64,000 bases of DNA from Capsicum annuum. Its lineage: Eukaryota > Streptophyta > Magnoliopsida > Solanales > Solanaceae. Below the pieces are notes generated by a model. It did no database searches. It had not been told where the DNA came from and saw only the letters and a list, made by a program, of their open reading frames with translations. Position numbers and translations under genes: made by a program. Every line of letters begins with the position of its first letter. The first letter of the stretch is position 1. Where the stretch lies: positions 217,093 to 281,092 of the forward strand of contig NW_025860839.1 in NCBI RefSeq assembly GCF_002878395.1, in the 5' to 3' direction. Shown in pieces: positions 44,377-56,742 of this stretch.

Positions 44377-46678
44377 TGTAACGCCCCAAGATCCTATCCC
44401 AAGACGTCACACGGTGCTTAAGGCCACACGCGACCTCAAGATAACCCTCTGAGCATGTCATCACCTCTATAACTCACTATCACAATAATCAAGCTTTAAT
44501 AAAGAAGAATAATCATGTCATTAACATACTGGAATACAAAGAAATGCTATCCTGTACAATGAAAATACTGAAGTTCTGTACATACTGGTACTCTAGTTTG
44601 ACAAAGCCTCTACAATATAAGACTGAGGAACCATTGGGACAGATCCCCAAATGACCCGTACTGAACTTGAAATAAACAACCATCTACTATCAAGACAAAA
44701 ATCGGGGACATAGGTCCTCGAACCATGAGGACTCACCAACTGTACAAATATAGATGCAGGTACTCAAAGATAACTGTCGTTGTTGAGACTGAGCACCTGA
44801 ACCTACATCACGAGACAATATAGAACTCAGAAGAGTATGGGAATCAGTACTAGGGAATGTACCGAGTATATAGGGGTGCGGGTGCAGGCAACATTTAAAT
44901 AATATCATAAATGTATAAGAAACTTATGCATGCTGATAATAATGACTCTCTTCGCTTGAGTTACCTGAAACATATTTTCCATAAATCATCAATAATAACA
45001 CATGCTTTATAAATCTCACAAACCATTGGACTCAACTCAAACTCTTTGACTCAATGACTTAGAGTGACTCGGTAACTCATGAAACTTGGACTATTATGGA
45101 CTTGGGAGTTTCTTATAACCGACATAAACCATTTGAGCTTACATGGAGTCCAACGTCTTACCCACGTCGGGGAGAGTTGTTCTATCCTTGCCATCAGAGT
45201 AGAACCTTAACTTTAGTGATAACTGTCTTGGCCTTTGGCCCTTAATCTTAATCCTATGGTGGCACGTAGTTCTGGGGAAGTACGATGCGCTGAACCCATA
45301 CTTCCCACTTGGGGATAAATACTACTCCCAGACTTAAGCTTAGAACGCGTTAGAAAATCCACCTTAATCAACTCAAGGGTCTATCATGAAGACCAAACTA
45401 TAAATATATATTTCACTTGTAAATCATAATCAACTTGTGGATTCCTAACTCGACTAAATCTCAAAATAATCTTTCAAATCATCAAGTACACTTGCTTATC
45501 AAATCATATGAAGTAATAAATCTTCCAGAAACCATCATAGAACTCGTTCTTGACTCTCAAGCTCAATATCAATATATATTCAATAGAAAAAAATTTTATT
45601 GAAAAACATAAATCATGACACTTATCATAAATCACTTAGAAATTATCATGTCAATCATGACACTTATCATAAATCACTTAGAAATTATCATTTCATGATA
45701 ACAATATAAAACTCATGTATAGCTCAAATCTCATAAATCCTTGATAAAGTAATTTGGGTGTAAACCTACTTTGCAAAATTCATGAAATTCAATAGAAATT
45801 AAATCTTTGGACGCAAGAACGAAAGAAGTGTTCTTGTTGAAAACTCCACATACCTTAATCTTTGAAATTGGATGAACTTTAGTGCGTGAGACTTATCCAC
45901 ACTTGAAATAAATAATTCTTGAAGCCCACACTATGAGGAACTTGGTTCTTGAAGAAATTTTGAAGATTTATGGATGATTCTTGGAAGATTTATGTTCTTG
46001 ATATAACCCTAGATATATTATCTCAAGAGAATTGGAAGAGAAAATGATGGAATTAGGATTTGGATTGGATTCTCATATTTATAAAGGACTCCAAAAGAAT
46101 GAGAAAAGACCAAAATGCCCTTGCAAAAATGTCTCTAAATAGTTGACGATATCCGTGACAGGCCGTCAGACCCGTGATAGGCCGTCACGAAATTTCATCA
46201 CAAAAGGGTCAAATTTTATGATTTTCTGCCTAAGGCTGACAACATCATCAGAAATATCATCAAAAATGTGACGATGTCGTCAGACATGTTGTCAGAAACG
46301 TGACAGGTCGTCAGAAACATGTCAACCTTTTCCAGATTGATAGGCTAGAGTAAATTGGGCATAACTCTTTGCTCCGGTATCGGATTTTGGAAAAATTGGT
46401 ATTGTTGGAAAGCTAATTCAATTATCTATCGGTTGACAAGTCGTGAGCTCAAAAATTCCAAGTATAGTTAGAGATATGATCGTTTGAAGTTGACTATACC
46501 AATATCCTTCCCAAGAATTCAATCGGTAAGGAATGTTTTGATTCACCCAATCGTTAGGACATCTTTAAGGCCTTAATACACACCATCCTTGATCAAAAAA
46601 CAAACCAAAACATTATAATTTATTTCTCATGTGCTTGATTCATGGTTTCACTATTGGTTAGAGTCTCGGGGTTTTACA
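44377..46678 (-). repeat. Left (3') LTR of the complete Tekay-like element
   Basis: It begins TGTAACGCCCCAAG and ends GGGGTTTTACA in plus orientation (2302 bp). It has a 42-bp tandem duplication at 45611-45695 that the right LTR lacks, and a minus-strand TATAAATA at 46076-46083. The frame 44690-44908 is LTR sequence. Confidence 0.92.
46076..46083 (-). promoter_or_regulatory. TATA box, left LTR of the complete Tekay-like element
   Basis: TATAAATA on the minus strand. The same octamer is at 53395-53402 in the right LTR, which is the one that would drive the element. Confidence 0.5.
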
Positions 46679-46692
46679 ATATCTCCCCCTTG
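46679..46692 (-). other. Polypurine tract of the complete Tekay-like element
   Basis: On the minus strand CAAGGGGGAGATAT directly precedes the LTR start TGTAAAACCCC. Confidence 0.8.
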
Positions 46693-46879
46693 AAAACATT
46701 CATCCTCGAATGTGGCTAGATAGGCCAAGAACAAGAGAAAATGAGGATGTATAGATAGAACGACTCACTAAAAGGGCTTACTTCATTCTAAACTTTCGAG
46801 TACTTCACAAAATTTATGAATCATAGAGAGAATAACCATATAGCTGTATACACTGGATTAGAAGGAAACTGGATTAGGG

Positions 46880-48401
46880 AAGAATAATACCTTTGGCTTA
46901 ATTCGAACTCGTGGAGAAGAGATGAGGGTATCTGGTTTGCATATTTGCTTTTGCTTCCCAAGTAGCACCGTCGATTGATTGATTTCACCACATAACATTG
47001 ACCAAGGGAACTTCCTTATTTCTTAGTCTACAAACTTAATAATCTAGGATTTCAACTGAAACTTCATCATACGAAAGGCTACCCTGAACATCAAAACTTT
47101 CTGAGGGATCAACAACAACAGAATGACCAATGTGCTTCATGAGCATAGAAACGGGAAAGATAGGATGGACAACTGACAACTGGCAGGCAATTTAATCTCG
47201 TAAGCTACTTTCCGAACATGATTCAAAACTCTATAACGGCCAACGTATCGAGGACTAAGCTTCCCTTTCTTACCAAATTTTTTCACCCCCTTCATGTGTG
47301 AAATCTTCAATTACACCAAATCATTAACTTAAAACTCAAGAGATCTTCTTCTTACTTCTGCATATGACTTCTGACGACTCTGGGCTGTCTTCTATCTTTC
47401 CCAAATCAGCTTAACTTTCTCCATAGCCTCAAACACAGCATCAGATCCACTCACAGTGGCTTCACCCACTTCAAACCAACCTATGGGTAATCTACATCGC
47501 CTTACTTATGAAGCCTCAAATGGAGCCATTCCAATGCTAGCATAAAAACTGTTGTTGTAAGAAAATTTAATCAATGGCAAATATGCATCCCAACTTCCTT
47601 TGAAATCAACAACACATGCCCTCAACATATCCTTCAAGGTCTGGATGGTCCTCTCAGCCAGACCATTAGTCTGCGGATGAAAAATGGAGCTAAGATGAAC
47701 TTGGGTACCAAGTCCCTTTTGAAAAGCCCTCCAAAAATGAGAAGTAAATTGAGTACCCCTGTCGGAGATAATAGACAAAGGAACTCCATGCAACCTGACT
47801 AACTCTCGAATGTACATCTTAGCATAGTCCTCAGCGGTGAAAGATGTATGCACTGGCAAGAAATGCAAGGACTTAGTCAACTTGTCTACAACGACCCAAA
47901 TCGAATCATGATGACGTTGAGAAGAAGGTAAACCAGTCACAAAATCCATATTTACTTCCTCCCACTTCCAAGTAGGAATACTAAATTCCTGCATTATTCC
48001 ACCGGGTCTTTGGTGTTCTATCTTAACCTGTTTGTAAGTTGTACACTTCTCTACGAATTTTGCTATATCTTTTTTCATACCATTCCACTAATAGAGTTAT
48101 TGCAAATTGCGGTACAACTTGGTAGCACCGGGATGAATAGAATATCGTGCGCCATGCGCTTCAGCCATAATTCTCTGCCTTAAATCTTCAACATTAGGCA
48201 CACACAATCTATTCTAAATCTTAATACCCCATCTCTCCCTTGGGAGAAAACCTCCACCTTTTGGTATTTAACTGACTCCTTCAATCTGACCAAACTAGGA
48301 TCCATATCTTGCTTCTCCTTTACTTCCAAAACTAGAGAAGACTCGAAACTACTCTGGACCCAAACATTACCGTCAGCTAAATCAAGCAAACTAACTCCCA
48401 A
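46880..48401 (-). pseudogene. int: Tekay-like integrase and degraded chromodomain region
   Basis: The long open piece 48078-47506 (190 residues) is most of the integrase core: KWEEVNMDFVTGLPSSQRHH, SIISDRGTQFTSHFW and GLAERTIQTLKDMLRACVV, so all three catalytic acids are present. The zinc-binding region just before reads FVEKCTTYKQVKIEHQRPGG; the second Cys of the usual C-x-x-C is Tyr. The N-terminal part is in 48401-48180 after a frame change. A TAA at 47506 follows APFEAS, and the C-terminal module (KGKLSPRYVGRYRVLNHVRK) continues in interrupted form to about 46880, where chromodomain remnants lie. Confidence 0.87.
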
Positions 48402-48439
48402 CCTAGCTAGACAATGTACCTAACGAGCTAAATCCTTCC

Positions 48440-49008
48440 TATCTTACTCGACCTGTGCTACACTACCCATGGACGACCTGCTAAGGGAATCTTTCACTAC
48501 ATTAGCCATGCCCGGGTGATACAGCACATTCATATCATAGTCCTTTACCAATTCTAACCATCGCCTATGATAAAGATTGAACTCTCTCTGAGTTAACACC
48601 TACTGCAAACTCTTGTTATCCGTAAAGACATCAACATGAACACCGTACAAATAGTGTCTCCAGATTTTCAAGGCAAAAATCACTGCAGCTAACTCGAGGT
48701 CATCGGTCGGGTAGTTCTTTTCAAGTGGTTTCAATTGTCTGAAGGCATAGTATATAACCTTACCTTTATGCATCAACACGTAACCCAACCCAACTCTAGT
48801 AGCATCACAGTACACCAAAAAAATCATCTACACCATTTAGAAGGGTCAACACAGGGGCCGAAGTGAGTCGAGTCTTCAAATCCTGAAAACTGTTCTCGGA
48901 AGAGTCAGACCACATGAATTTAATTTTCTTTTGGGTCAACCAAGTCAAAGGAGATGCAATGGAAGAGAAACCCTCAATAAAATGACTGCAGTAGCTAGAT
49001 AAACCCAA
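48440..49008 (-). pseudogene. Tekay-like RNase H and connection, frameshifted
   Basis: The fragment 49008-48805 has the connection region (FIEGFSSIASPLTWLTQKKI). The fragment 48827-48600 has the RNase H domain with [37 protein letters not shown] and [11 protein letters not shown], retaining all three acidic residues. A frame change at about 48820 and a stop after the last Gln break it. Confidence 0.85.
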
Positions 49009-49620
49009 GAAACTCCTAATATCAGATGGGGAAATAGATCAAGGCCAATTTTTCACAGCTTCTATCTTCTGAGGGTCAACTCGAATACCTACAGAAGAAA
49101 TAATATAACCCAAAAAAGCAACTGACCTTAGCCAAAATTTGTACTTACTAAATTTGGCAAATAGTTGATGATCTCTAAGGGTTTGCAAGACTATTCAGAG
49201 ATAATCAGCATGGTCATTCTCACTTTGGGAGTATACAATAATATCATCTATGAACACACTAACAAACATATCCAAGTACTGTCTAAACACCCAATTCATG
49301 GGGTCCATAAAGGCTGTTGGGGCATTTGTTAGCCTGAAGGACATGACCAAGAACTCAAAATGACCATATCGGGTGCGAAAAGCTATCTTTGGAATATCAC
49401 ACTCCTTGACTTTAAGCTTGTGATAATCGGATCTCAAGTCTATTTTTGAGAAATAGTTAGCACCTTACAGTTGATCAAACAGGAGGGTACTTGTTCTTGA
49501 TTGTGACCTTGTTAAGCTGATGATGATCAATGCATATCCGAAATAAACCATCTTTCTTTCACACAAACAGAATGGGTACATCCTAAGGAGATACGCTAGG
49601 CCTTATGAAACCCTTATCTA
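49009..49620 (-). pseudogene. Tekay-like reverse transcriptase, FIDD intact
   Basis: The fragment 49437-49195 covers the RT core: [40 protein letters not shown] and [16 protein letters not shown]. The catalytic FIDD box is intact, unlike in the two other pol genes of the window. The upstream fingers (KKDGLFRICIDHHQLNKVTI-like, near 49560-49500) lie in other frames with stops. Confidence 0.85.
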
Positions 49621-49836
49621 GAAAATCTTTGAGTTGCTCTTTCAACTCCTTAAGTTTTGTGGGGGCTATAGGATATGGAGGAATAGAAATAGGCTATGTG
49701 TTGGGGAGACGATCAATCCCAAATTCAATCTCTCTGTCGAGAGGTACCCTGGGAGATCTTCTGGAAAAACATCACAAAACTTATAAACAATGCTGATCTA
49801 CTGAATGGTCAGAGTCTCAAACTTAGTATCTTTAAC

Positions 49837-50400
49837 TCAAACCAAATGATAGATGCAACCTTTGGATATCAGTTTCCTAGCTTTTAGATAGGATATGAAA
49901 TAACTCTTGGGAGATACAGAATTTCCAGACCACTCAAAGACTGGCTCATTGGGAAACTGAAACTTGACTACATGGCTACGACAGTTTATAGATGTATAAC
50001 AAGAGTGAATGTAATCCATACCCATAATAATGTCAAAATCAACCATGTCTAGCTCAATCAAATCTACAAACATAACTCTGTGAAGGAAAGTGATAGGACA
50101 CTTCTTATATACTTGCTTAGCAACAACAAGTTCACCTACTAGAGTAGAAACTAGAAAAGGCTTAGGAATCTTTTTATCATTAATCTCAAAATTCACAGCC
50201 ACTAATGGAGTCACATAAGAAAGACTTGACCCAGGGTCCATCAACACATACACATCAAAATGAAATACACAGAGCGTACCAGTAATAATATCTGGTGAAT
50301 CCTCCTGCTCCTGGCGAGGTGGTATAGCATAAAAGCAATTCTGGCGCTGACCACCGACAGTCCTAAACAAGGCACCTTGAGGAGAAGTAGGACAAACCTA
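49837..50400 (-). pseudogene. Tekay-like aspartic protease domain, largely open
   Basis: The frame 50370-49837 (177 residues) contains DVYVLMDPGSSLSYVTPLVA, the active-site box, and VDLIELDMVDFDIIMGMDYI, the second conserved block. DPGS is the normal form in this lineage. The fragment ends SKGCIYHLV at a stop. As part of a single Gag-Pol frame it would continue into RT. The Met at its start is internal to Gag-Pol, not a real initiator. Confidence 0.82.
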
Positions 50401-50419
50401 AGGGGCTAGAGCACTAATA

Positions 50420-51500
50420 GCCTAACTTTGGGGACGAACATCACGGCTCCCCTATCTAGCATATGGGTAATCCCTGAATTTCTGGCCCAACTTACCACAA
50501 CTAAAACAACCTCTCTTCTCAGCCATACATACTCCAGGATGCATTCTACCATACTTAGCACACAGGGGATAGTTAGGTCTATTACTCACACTGTCCTGAG
50601 ACCTAGACACAGTAGGTGTATTACACTGCTCTTACCTGACTTTGGATACCGGAGTATTAGCTGATGACGGTGATGGCATAAAAGAATAGCTCTGAAATCG
50701 AGGGCAGATCCCTCCAAAAAATTTGCTCTGACTATACCCCTACTACTCTAATCTAACTCTTTTATTCCCTCTCACTCTGTCTCTCTTTCACATTGTCTGC
50801 TTTAATCTGCTGGGCATGTATCATCAATTTAGAAAGATCCATGTCCCTATTGAGCATAGCGGGCCTACACTCTTTCATAACATAACTTCATACGCCAGTC
50901 AAAAACTTACTCATACTGGTCCTGGAATCAGCTATCATACTGGGAGCACACTTAGACAACATGTTAAATTTAAGACAATATCCTTGTATCAAGTTCATAA
51001 ATTCTTCTAGTTTTGCTTTCCTCAGCTCTGGGGGAAAGAATTGTTCTAAGAACGCGTCCTAGAACAACAGTCAAGTCATGGGAGCGGCATCCTTCCCCCT
51101 ACTCTTCCTCTACAACTCCACCCTATCATAAGCAATATCTTTCAAGTGATAGGAAGTTAGCTCCACACTTTTTTCCTCTGTTACATGCATAATTTGGGTG
51201 ATATTTTTCACCTCATCAAGATACATCTGTGGGTCCTCACCTACCCTTGACCCATAAAACTCTGGCAGATTCATCCGTATAAAATCCTAAACTTAAGCTA
51301 CTATAGAATTACCTTCTTGCAGAGGTGTAACAGCGGATTGAACATTGGCCTGAGCATTGGCTGTAACTGCCTGGGCTAGCGCCTGAAAAGCTGCCCTAAA
51401 TTTGGCATGAGTCACCATCTTATTTAAAGGACCAATGGGTTAAGGTTGTTTGTTGTTTCTATGAGCTCTATGAGAAGGAATTTTTTGTCATAAGAGAGTA
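50420..51500 (-). pseudogene. gag: Tekay-like Gag, broken
   Basis: Gag core sequence runs on the minus strand from about 51500. It includes MVTHAKFRAAFQALAQAVTA (Met at 51418), DAFLEQFFPPELRKAKLEEF and MKECRPAMLNRDMDLSKLMI. The zinc knuckle near 50515-50470 reads CFSCGKLGQKFRDY, where the zinc-binding His is Gln and the last Cys is Tyr, so RNA binding is probably lost. Several stops interrupt the frame. The plus-strand frames 50428-50664 and 50816-51010 are antisense shadows. Confidence 0.8.
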
Positions 51501-51672
51501 TAAATTAATAGCAGAGAGAAATAGCCAAAGGTACGAAAGACTTCTGAAAGAAATAACTTTTCCTAAGACATCCCATAGCCTCTTTCTGATAGATATGGTG
51601 TGCTATACACCGATGATCAAGACTCTATGTAACGCGGGTTTTTAGACTCCCTAGGACTCCTTTGAACCTTAG

Positions 51673-51684
51673 GCTCTGATACCA
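51673..51684 (-). other. Primer binding site, initiator tRNA-Met
   Basis: TGGTATCAGAGC on the minus strand lies 4 bases inside the right LTR and matches tRNA-iMet perfectly. Confidence 0.9.
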
Positions 51685-51688
51685 AGCT

Positions 51689-54011
51689 TGTAACGCCCCA
51701 AGATCCCATCCCAAGACGTCACATGGTGCTTAAGGCTACACACGACCTAAAGGTAACCCTCTGAGCTTGTCATCACCTCTATAACTCGCTATGATAATAA
51801 TCAAGCTATAATAAAGAAGAATAATCATGTCATGAACATATTGGAATACAAAGAAATACTATTCTGTACAATAAAAATACTAAAGTTCTGTACATACTGG
51901 TACTCTAGACTGATAAAGCCTCTACTATATAAGACTGAGGAGCCATTAGGATAGATCCCCAACTGACCCATACTGAACTAGAAATAAAAAACCATCTAAT
52001 ATTAAGACAAAAATCGGGGACATAGGTCATCGAACCATGAGGACATACCAACTGTACGAATGTAGATGGAGGTACTCGAAGATCACTGTCACTGCTGAGA
52101 CTGAGCACCAGAACCTATATCATGAGAAAATATAGAACACAGAAGAGTATGGGAATCAGTACTTGGAATTGTACTGAGTATGTGGGGGTGCAAACAATAT
52201 TTAAATAATATCATATATGTATAAGAAAATCATGCATGCTAATAATAATGACTCTCTTCACTTGAGTTACCTGAAACATATTTTCCATAAATCATCAATA
52301 ATAACACATGCTTTATAAATCTCACAAACCGTTGGACTCAACTCAAACTCTTTGACTCTTGATTTAGAGTGACTCGGTAACTCATGAAACTTGGATTATT
52401 ATGGACTTGGGAGTTTCTTATAATTGACATAAACCATGTGAGCTTACATGGAGTCCAACGTCTTGCCCATGTTGGGGAGAGCTGTTCTATCTTTGCCATC
52501 GGAGTAAAACCTTAACTTTAGTGATAACTGTCTTGGCCTTTGGTCCTTAATCTTAATCCTATGGTAGCACGTAGTTCTGGGGAAGTAGTATGCATTGAAC
52601 TCATACTTCCTGCTCGGTGCTAAATACTACTCCCAGACTTAAGCTCAAAACACATTAGGAAATCCACCTTAATCAACTCAAGGGTCTATCATGAAGACCA
52701 AAATATAAATATATATCACTTGTAAATCATAATCAACTTCTGGATTCCTCACTCGACTAAATCTCAAAATAATCTTTCTCATCATCTAGTACACTTGCTT
52801 ATCAAACCATATAAAGTATCAAATCTTTCAGAAAACATCATAGAACTTGTTCTTGACTCTCAAGCTCAATATCCATATATATTTAATAGTAAAACTTCTT
52901 ATGGAAAAACATAAATCATGACACTTATCATAAATCACTTAGAAATTATCATTTCTTGATAATAATGTACAAATCATGACATAAATTCTTAATTTAAAAA
53001 ATAAGACAATGAAGTAGTCATATGTGTCAATCTTATATATCTCAAATATCATAAATCCTTGACAAAGTAATTTGGGGTTAAACCCACTTTGTAAATTTCA
53101 TGAAATTCAATAGAAATTAAATCTTTAGGCACAAGAACGAACGAAGTGTTCTTGTTCAAAACCCCATATACCTTAATCTTTGAAATTGGATGAACTTTAG
53201 TGCTTGAGACTTTATCCACACTTGAACTAAATAATTTTTGAAGCCCACATTATGAGGAACTTGGTTCTTGAAGAAATTTTGAAGATTTATGGATGATTCT
53301 TGGAAGATTTATGTTCTTGATATAACCCTCAATATATTATCTCAAGATAATTGGAAGAGAAAATGATGAAATTAGGATTTGGATGGGATTCTCATATTTA
53401 TAGAGGCCTCCAAAAGATGGAAAAAGACCAAAATACCCTTACAAAAATGTCTCTAAATTGTTGAAAAAAAATAGTTGACGGCATCCATGACAGGCCATCA
53501 AACCCGTGATAGGCCATCATAAAATATCATCACAAAAGGGTCAAATTTTATGATTTTCTTACTAAGGCTTATGACATCATCAAAAATGTCATCAAAAACA
53601 TGACGATGACGTCACATATGTCATAAGAAACATGACAAACCATCAGAAATGTCATCACCCTTTTCCATATTGACATGCTAGAGTAAAATGGGTATAACTC
53701 TTTGCTTCGGTATTGGATTTTGGCGAAATTAGTATCGTTGGAATGATAATTCAATTATATATATATTGATAGGTCATGAGCTCAAAAATTCCTAGTATAA
53801 TGAGAGATATTCTCATTTGAAGTTGACTATACCGGTATCCTTCCCAAGAGTTTAATCGGTAAGGAATGTTTTGATTCACCTAATCGTTAGGACATCTTTA
53901 AGGCCTTAATACACACCATCTTTGATTAGAAAAAAACCCAAAACATTATAATTTATTTCTTATGAGCTTGATTCATGGTTGCACTATTAGTTAGAGTCTC
54001 AGGGTATTACA
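51689..54011 (-). repeat. Right (5') LTR of the complete Tekay-like element
   Basis: It begins TGTAACGCCCCAAG and ends GGGTATTACA (2323 bp), with close alignment to 44377-46678. The minus-strand frames 51905-52108 and 53569-53754 are LTR sequence. Confidence 0.92.
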
Positions 54012-54016
54012 AGAAC

Positions 54017-55300
54017 ATTCAAAAAATCATAAATTAAAACAAAAAATTATTTAGAATTTGACTTACTACATCCTCTTGGGGGTTAAAGATATCAAGAAAT
54101 TTTACATTTTTATCATTTTTGGCCGACAACTATCTCAGAATTCTTGGACATGAAACTTCTTCCTGGTAGTTCACTTGTTTCTCAAATAATGAATGATTTC
54201 AAATGCCCAAGCCTATAAAATAATACTAATAAATCAACAAAATTATTTAATAAAATAAAAAAGAATCATAATAAAAGAAATACTTACCATGAAAGCCCAT
54301 GAAAAGTCATATAAGTTGAATGTCTTTGGCGATAATGGAGTCAATAAATATTTGACAATTATTTTGAATCTTTCATAACCCCAAGGATAGCTGTTAAATG
54401 CCTTAAGATCCCCGGAGAGCTTTATTAAACCAAGATCTATATTATTATTGAAGTATCTCACCCAAAGAATATTATGTACAAACAAAACCAAACACAATGA
54501 TTCCTTGTGCTTCTTTGAAAGTCTTTTACCTTTCAACGCTTCTATCAGATTTTTTATTTTTTAAGTATGGAGCAACAAGGGACACCAAGCCATCACCATT
54601 ACTTGACTTGCCTTTGCTTCTTTTTTTTTGGGTATGTAGGGTGTTTTTTGGGGGTTAGAATAGGTATAACTTGAAAAAGAGAAGGAGGATAACATTTTAA
54701 TCTAGTAACTACGGAAAACTCCTTGCATCCAAAACAAACAGGCATGCCACAGTAATTAATCCACACCTTATCTATCTTATCTTAAATTTCATACATAAAC
54801 CTAATCTTTAGAAGATTATATATGATTTTCATTTGAAAATGAGCATTTTTGTCCTCCAAAAAATTAATATATTGCCCATAGCAGCTTTCACTAAAATAAG
54901 CATCCAATTTTTGTTCTCAAAGTATTTTTCAGTAGGCATCGAAAGATTTTCCCATGACTGACTTAACCACAAAATCACCAGTTAAATCAGTGGCTCCATC
55001 ACGCTGCATTCTCACAGGATAACTATCAATGCTGAAGGATTTGACCAACTCTTTAGTGGAAGGGCTATTAGAATTTGGATATTCTCTTTTGAAAAATTTC
55101 TCATCCCATGTTCATTATCTTTTGCTTTTGATTGAGACATCACTTGTAAAGCAAGCTACTAGAGTGGTGGATGTAGCCCAAGTGCTTCACTTGTTCCTTT
55201 ACTTGGACTTAATTCAGATTCTTTTATTTTGGGAGTCATGTTATCTAAAAATAATAGGAATATCAAAAATATTATAATTGATTAATGCATTGTTAATAAA
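54017..55300 (-). pseudogene. DUF1985/Ulp1-type MULE gene, copy 3, 5' half
   Basis: Read leftward from about 55290: KGTSEALGLHPPL near the N-terminus, then degraded sequence, then the fragment 54536-54288 with KAFNSYPWGYERFKIIVKYL and LYDFSWAFM. An intron 54287-54213 has canonical donor GTAAGT and acceptor TATAG, followed by AWAFEIIHYLRNK. Another GTAAGT near 54066 opens the intron in which the Tekay element sits. Homology to copies 1 and 2 is clear in the PWGY and WAFM/AWAFE blocks. Stops between 54540 and 55200 show decay. The plus-strand frame 55029-55277 is a shadow. Confidence 0.72.
54213..54287 (-). other. Intron in MULE copy 3 with intact splice sites
   Basis: Minus strand GTAAGT donor after the WAFM codons and TTTTATAG acceptor before AWAFE. 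It is 75 bp; the homologous introns in the other copies are about 94 bp. Confidence 0.75.
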
Positions 55301-55334
55301 AGGATAATAGTAAGTCTAACATATGGAACAATAA

Positions 55335-55825
55335 ACTAACAGTTCAAACAGATCACACATCTGTTGCACCTGGTATATTTTCTGTTGTAATATATAAATA
55401 AACCATTGGACTGAATGAGAAATCTATTGGAAATAATAAAAACAAATCACTCATTTATTAAAATAGATGACTGGTCTGTGCAATAGATCAAACATCTATT
55501 ATAACATATGCATGATCTATTGGACTTGTTATCAATAATCAGTATTATTTAGATTTCTTCCAATAAAGGGGTCGTCTATCGCAACAGATGAATGATCTGT
55601 TGGAAAAAATAAAGTCTTGGACCTGTCATTTTTTTGGAATAGTTGATAGGATTTTATCCAATAGATGATTCATCTATTGCATCAGATGGTTAATTCGATG
55701 ATAAATTTATTACATTAGATGGTTAATCAGTTGCATTATATTTTTTATCGGATTATTCTTCTGTTGCATAAGACGGTAAATTTGTTGCATCAAATGGTTA
55801 ATTTGTTGAATCATATGGCTAATTT
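55335..55825. repeat. CAACAGATG/CATCTGTTG tract upstream of MULE copy 3
   Basis: This is the longest tract: cgcaacagatgaatgatctg, atagatgattcatctattgc, catcagatggttaat and ttctgttgcataag. It separates MULE copy 3 from Ogre-derived sequence on the right. Confidence 0.65.
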
Positions 55826-55839
55826 TTTGCATATCCTCG

Positions 55840-56740
55840 AGACTCAGGGAATCAGACTACTTGTAGTTTAACTCAATTGGTAGAAAAGATAGTTTTTTAT
55901 TTTAGACGATCTTTGTTTTGGGATGAGTGACAAGTTGACAAATTATAAAAAAGGGCTTGTAACCTCTTAACCATGAATGTGGAGCTCTTCACATCCATAG
56001 GTAAGAACTTAGCTGGCCATAAGTTTTAAAACTCCAGGTATGCTTTCACCCGAATTTTAAAAAAGAGAAGGTTACCCTGCGTATGAGTTTAGAAATGTCT
56101 CGAAGGCGAAGCTGAAACCAAAATATCCAAAAATGCCCATATGCCTTAAAATAGGGGTGTGGTTTGATGGTTATGGATATCATTGTTTAGCTCATATCCT
56201 GAGGGTTTGATGTCCCTCTCTAGACTAGTCTCGTTTTGTTGCTGAGGAAAGGTTCTACGTTGTGTTGCATCCTTTATGGAGACATCCGGACATGTGGTTT
56301 TGATTTAATATTTTCATCCTCTTGGATGCTCTCGACAATAACTCAAATAATATTATTAGTAATAAACACAATTCACGAAAGAGGTATATAGTTTTAACCA
56401 TATCTCCATGTGAGTTATTGCCTTAAAAGTGAAGTCATCATCTCATGTACCTATCTAGAAGGAAATAGATTGTAATAACAGACACAACAACTCACTTGGT
56501 TATCGCATATTTAGCTTATTTATCAATTGAATATGTCTTCAAAGTGGGGTATCCCTTTGGACACTGACGACACTTTATGCAGGACGGTCCTTGCAACCGT
56601 GTAATCATATGTTGATGTATCAACCCTTTTTGGTCACCCATAATGATGGTTTTATGTTGAATGATAATTCTCTAGTTACTGACAATGATTCTTTGTAGGT
56701 GACCTCAGGTAAGTCTTTCACATCTTTTGTATCAATACGA
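55840..56740. other. Ogre-derived non-coding stretch
   Basis: No gene seen. A weak motif copy (ggaatcagactacttgtagtt) lies near 55858-55880. Confidence 0.45.
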
Positions 56741-56742
56741 CT

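Larger units (their letters stand above)
44372..54016 (-). mobile_element. Structurally complete Tekay-like retrotransposon with 5-bp target duplication
   Basis: LTRs 44377-46678 and 51689-54011 flank an internal region of 5.0 kb read on the minus strand. The 5-bp AGAAC occurs directly outside both LTRs (44372-44376 and 54012-54016), so this is one insertion event. It lies in an intron of MULE copy 3. Primer site, Gag, protease, RT, RNase H, integrase, C-terminal module and polypurine tract are present in order, but with stops and frameshifts. The LTR family differs from the block at 26233-38522 but shares sequence blocks with it. Confidence 0.92.
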
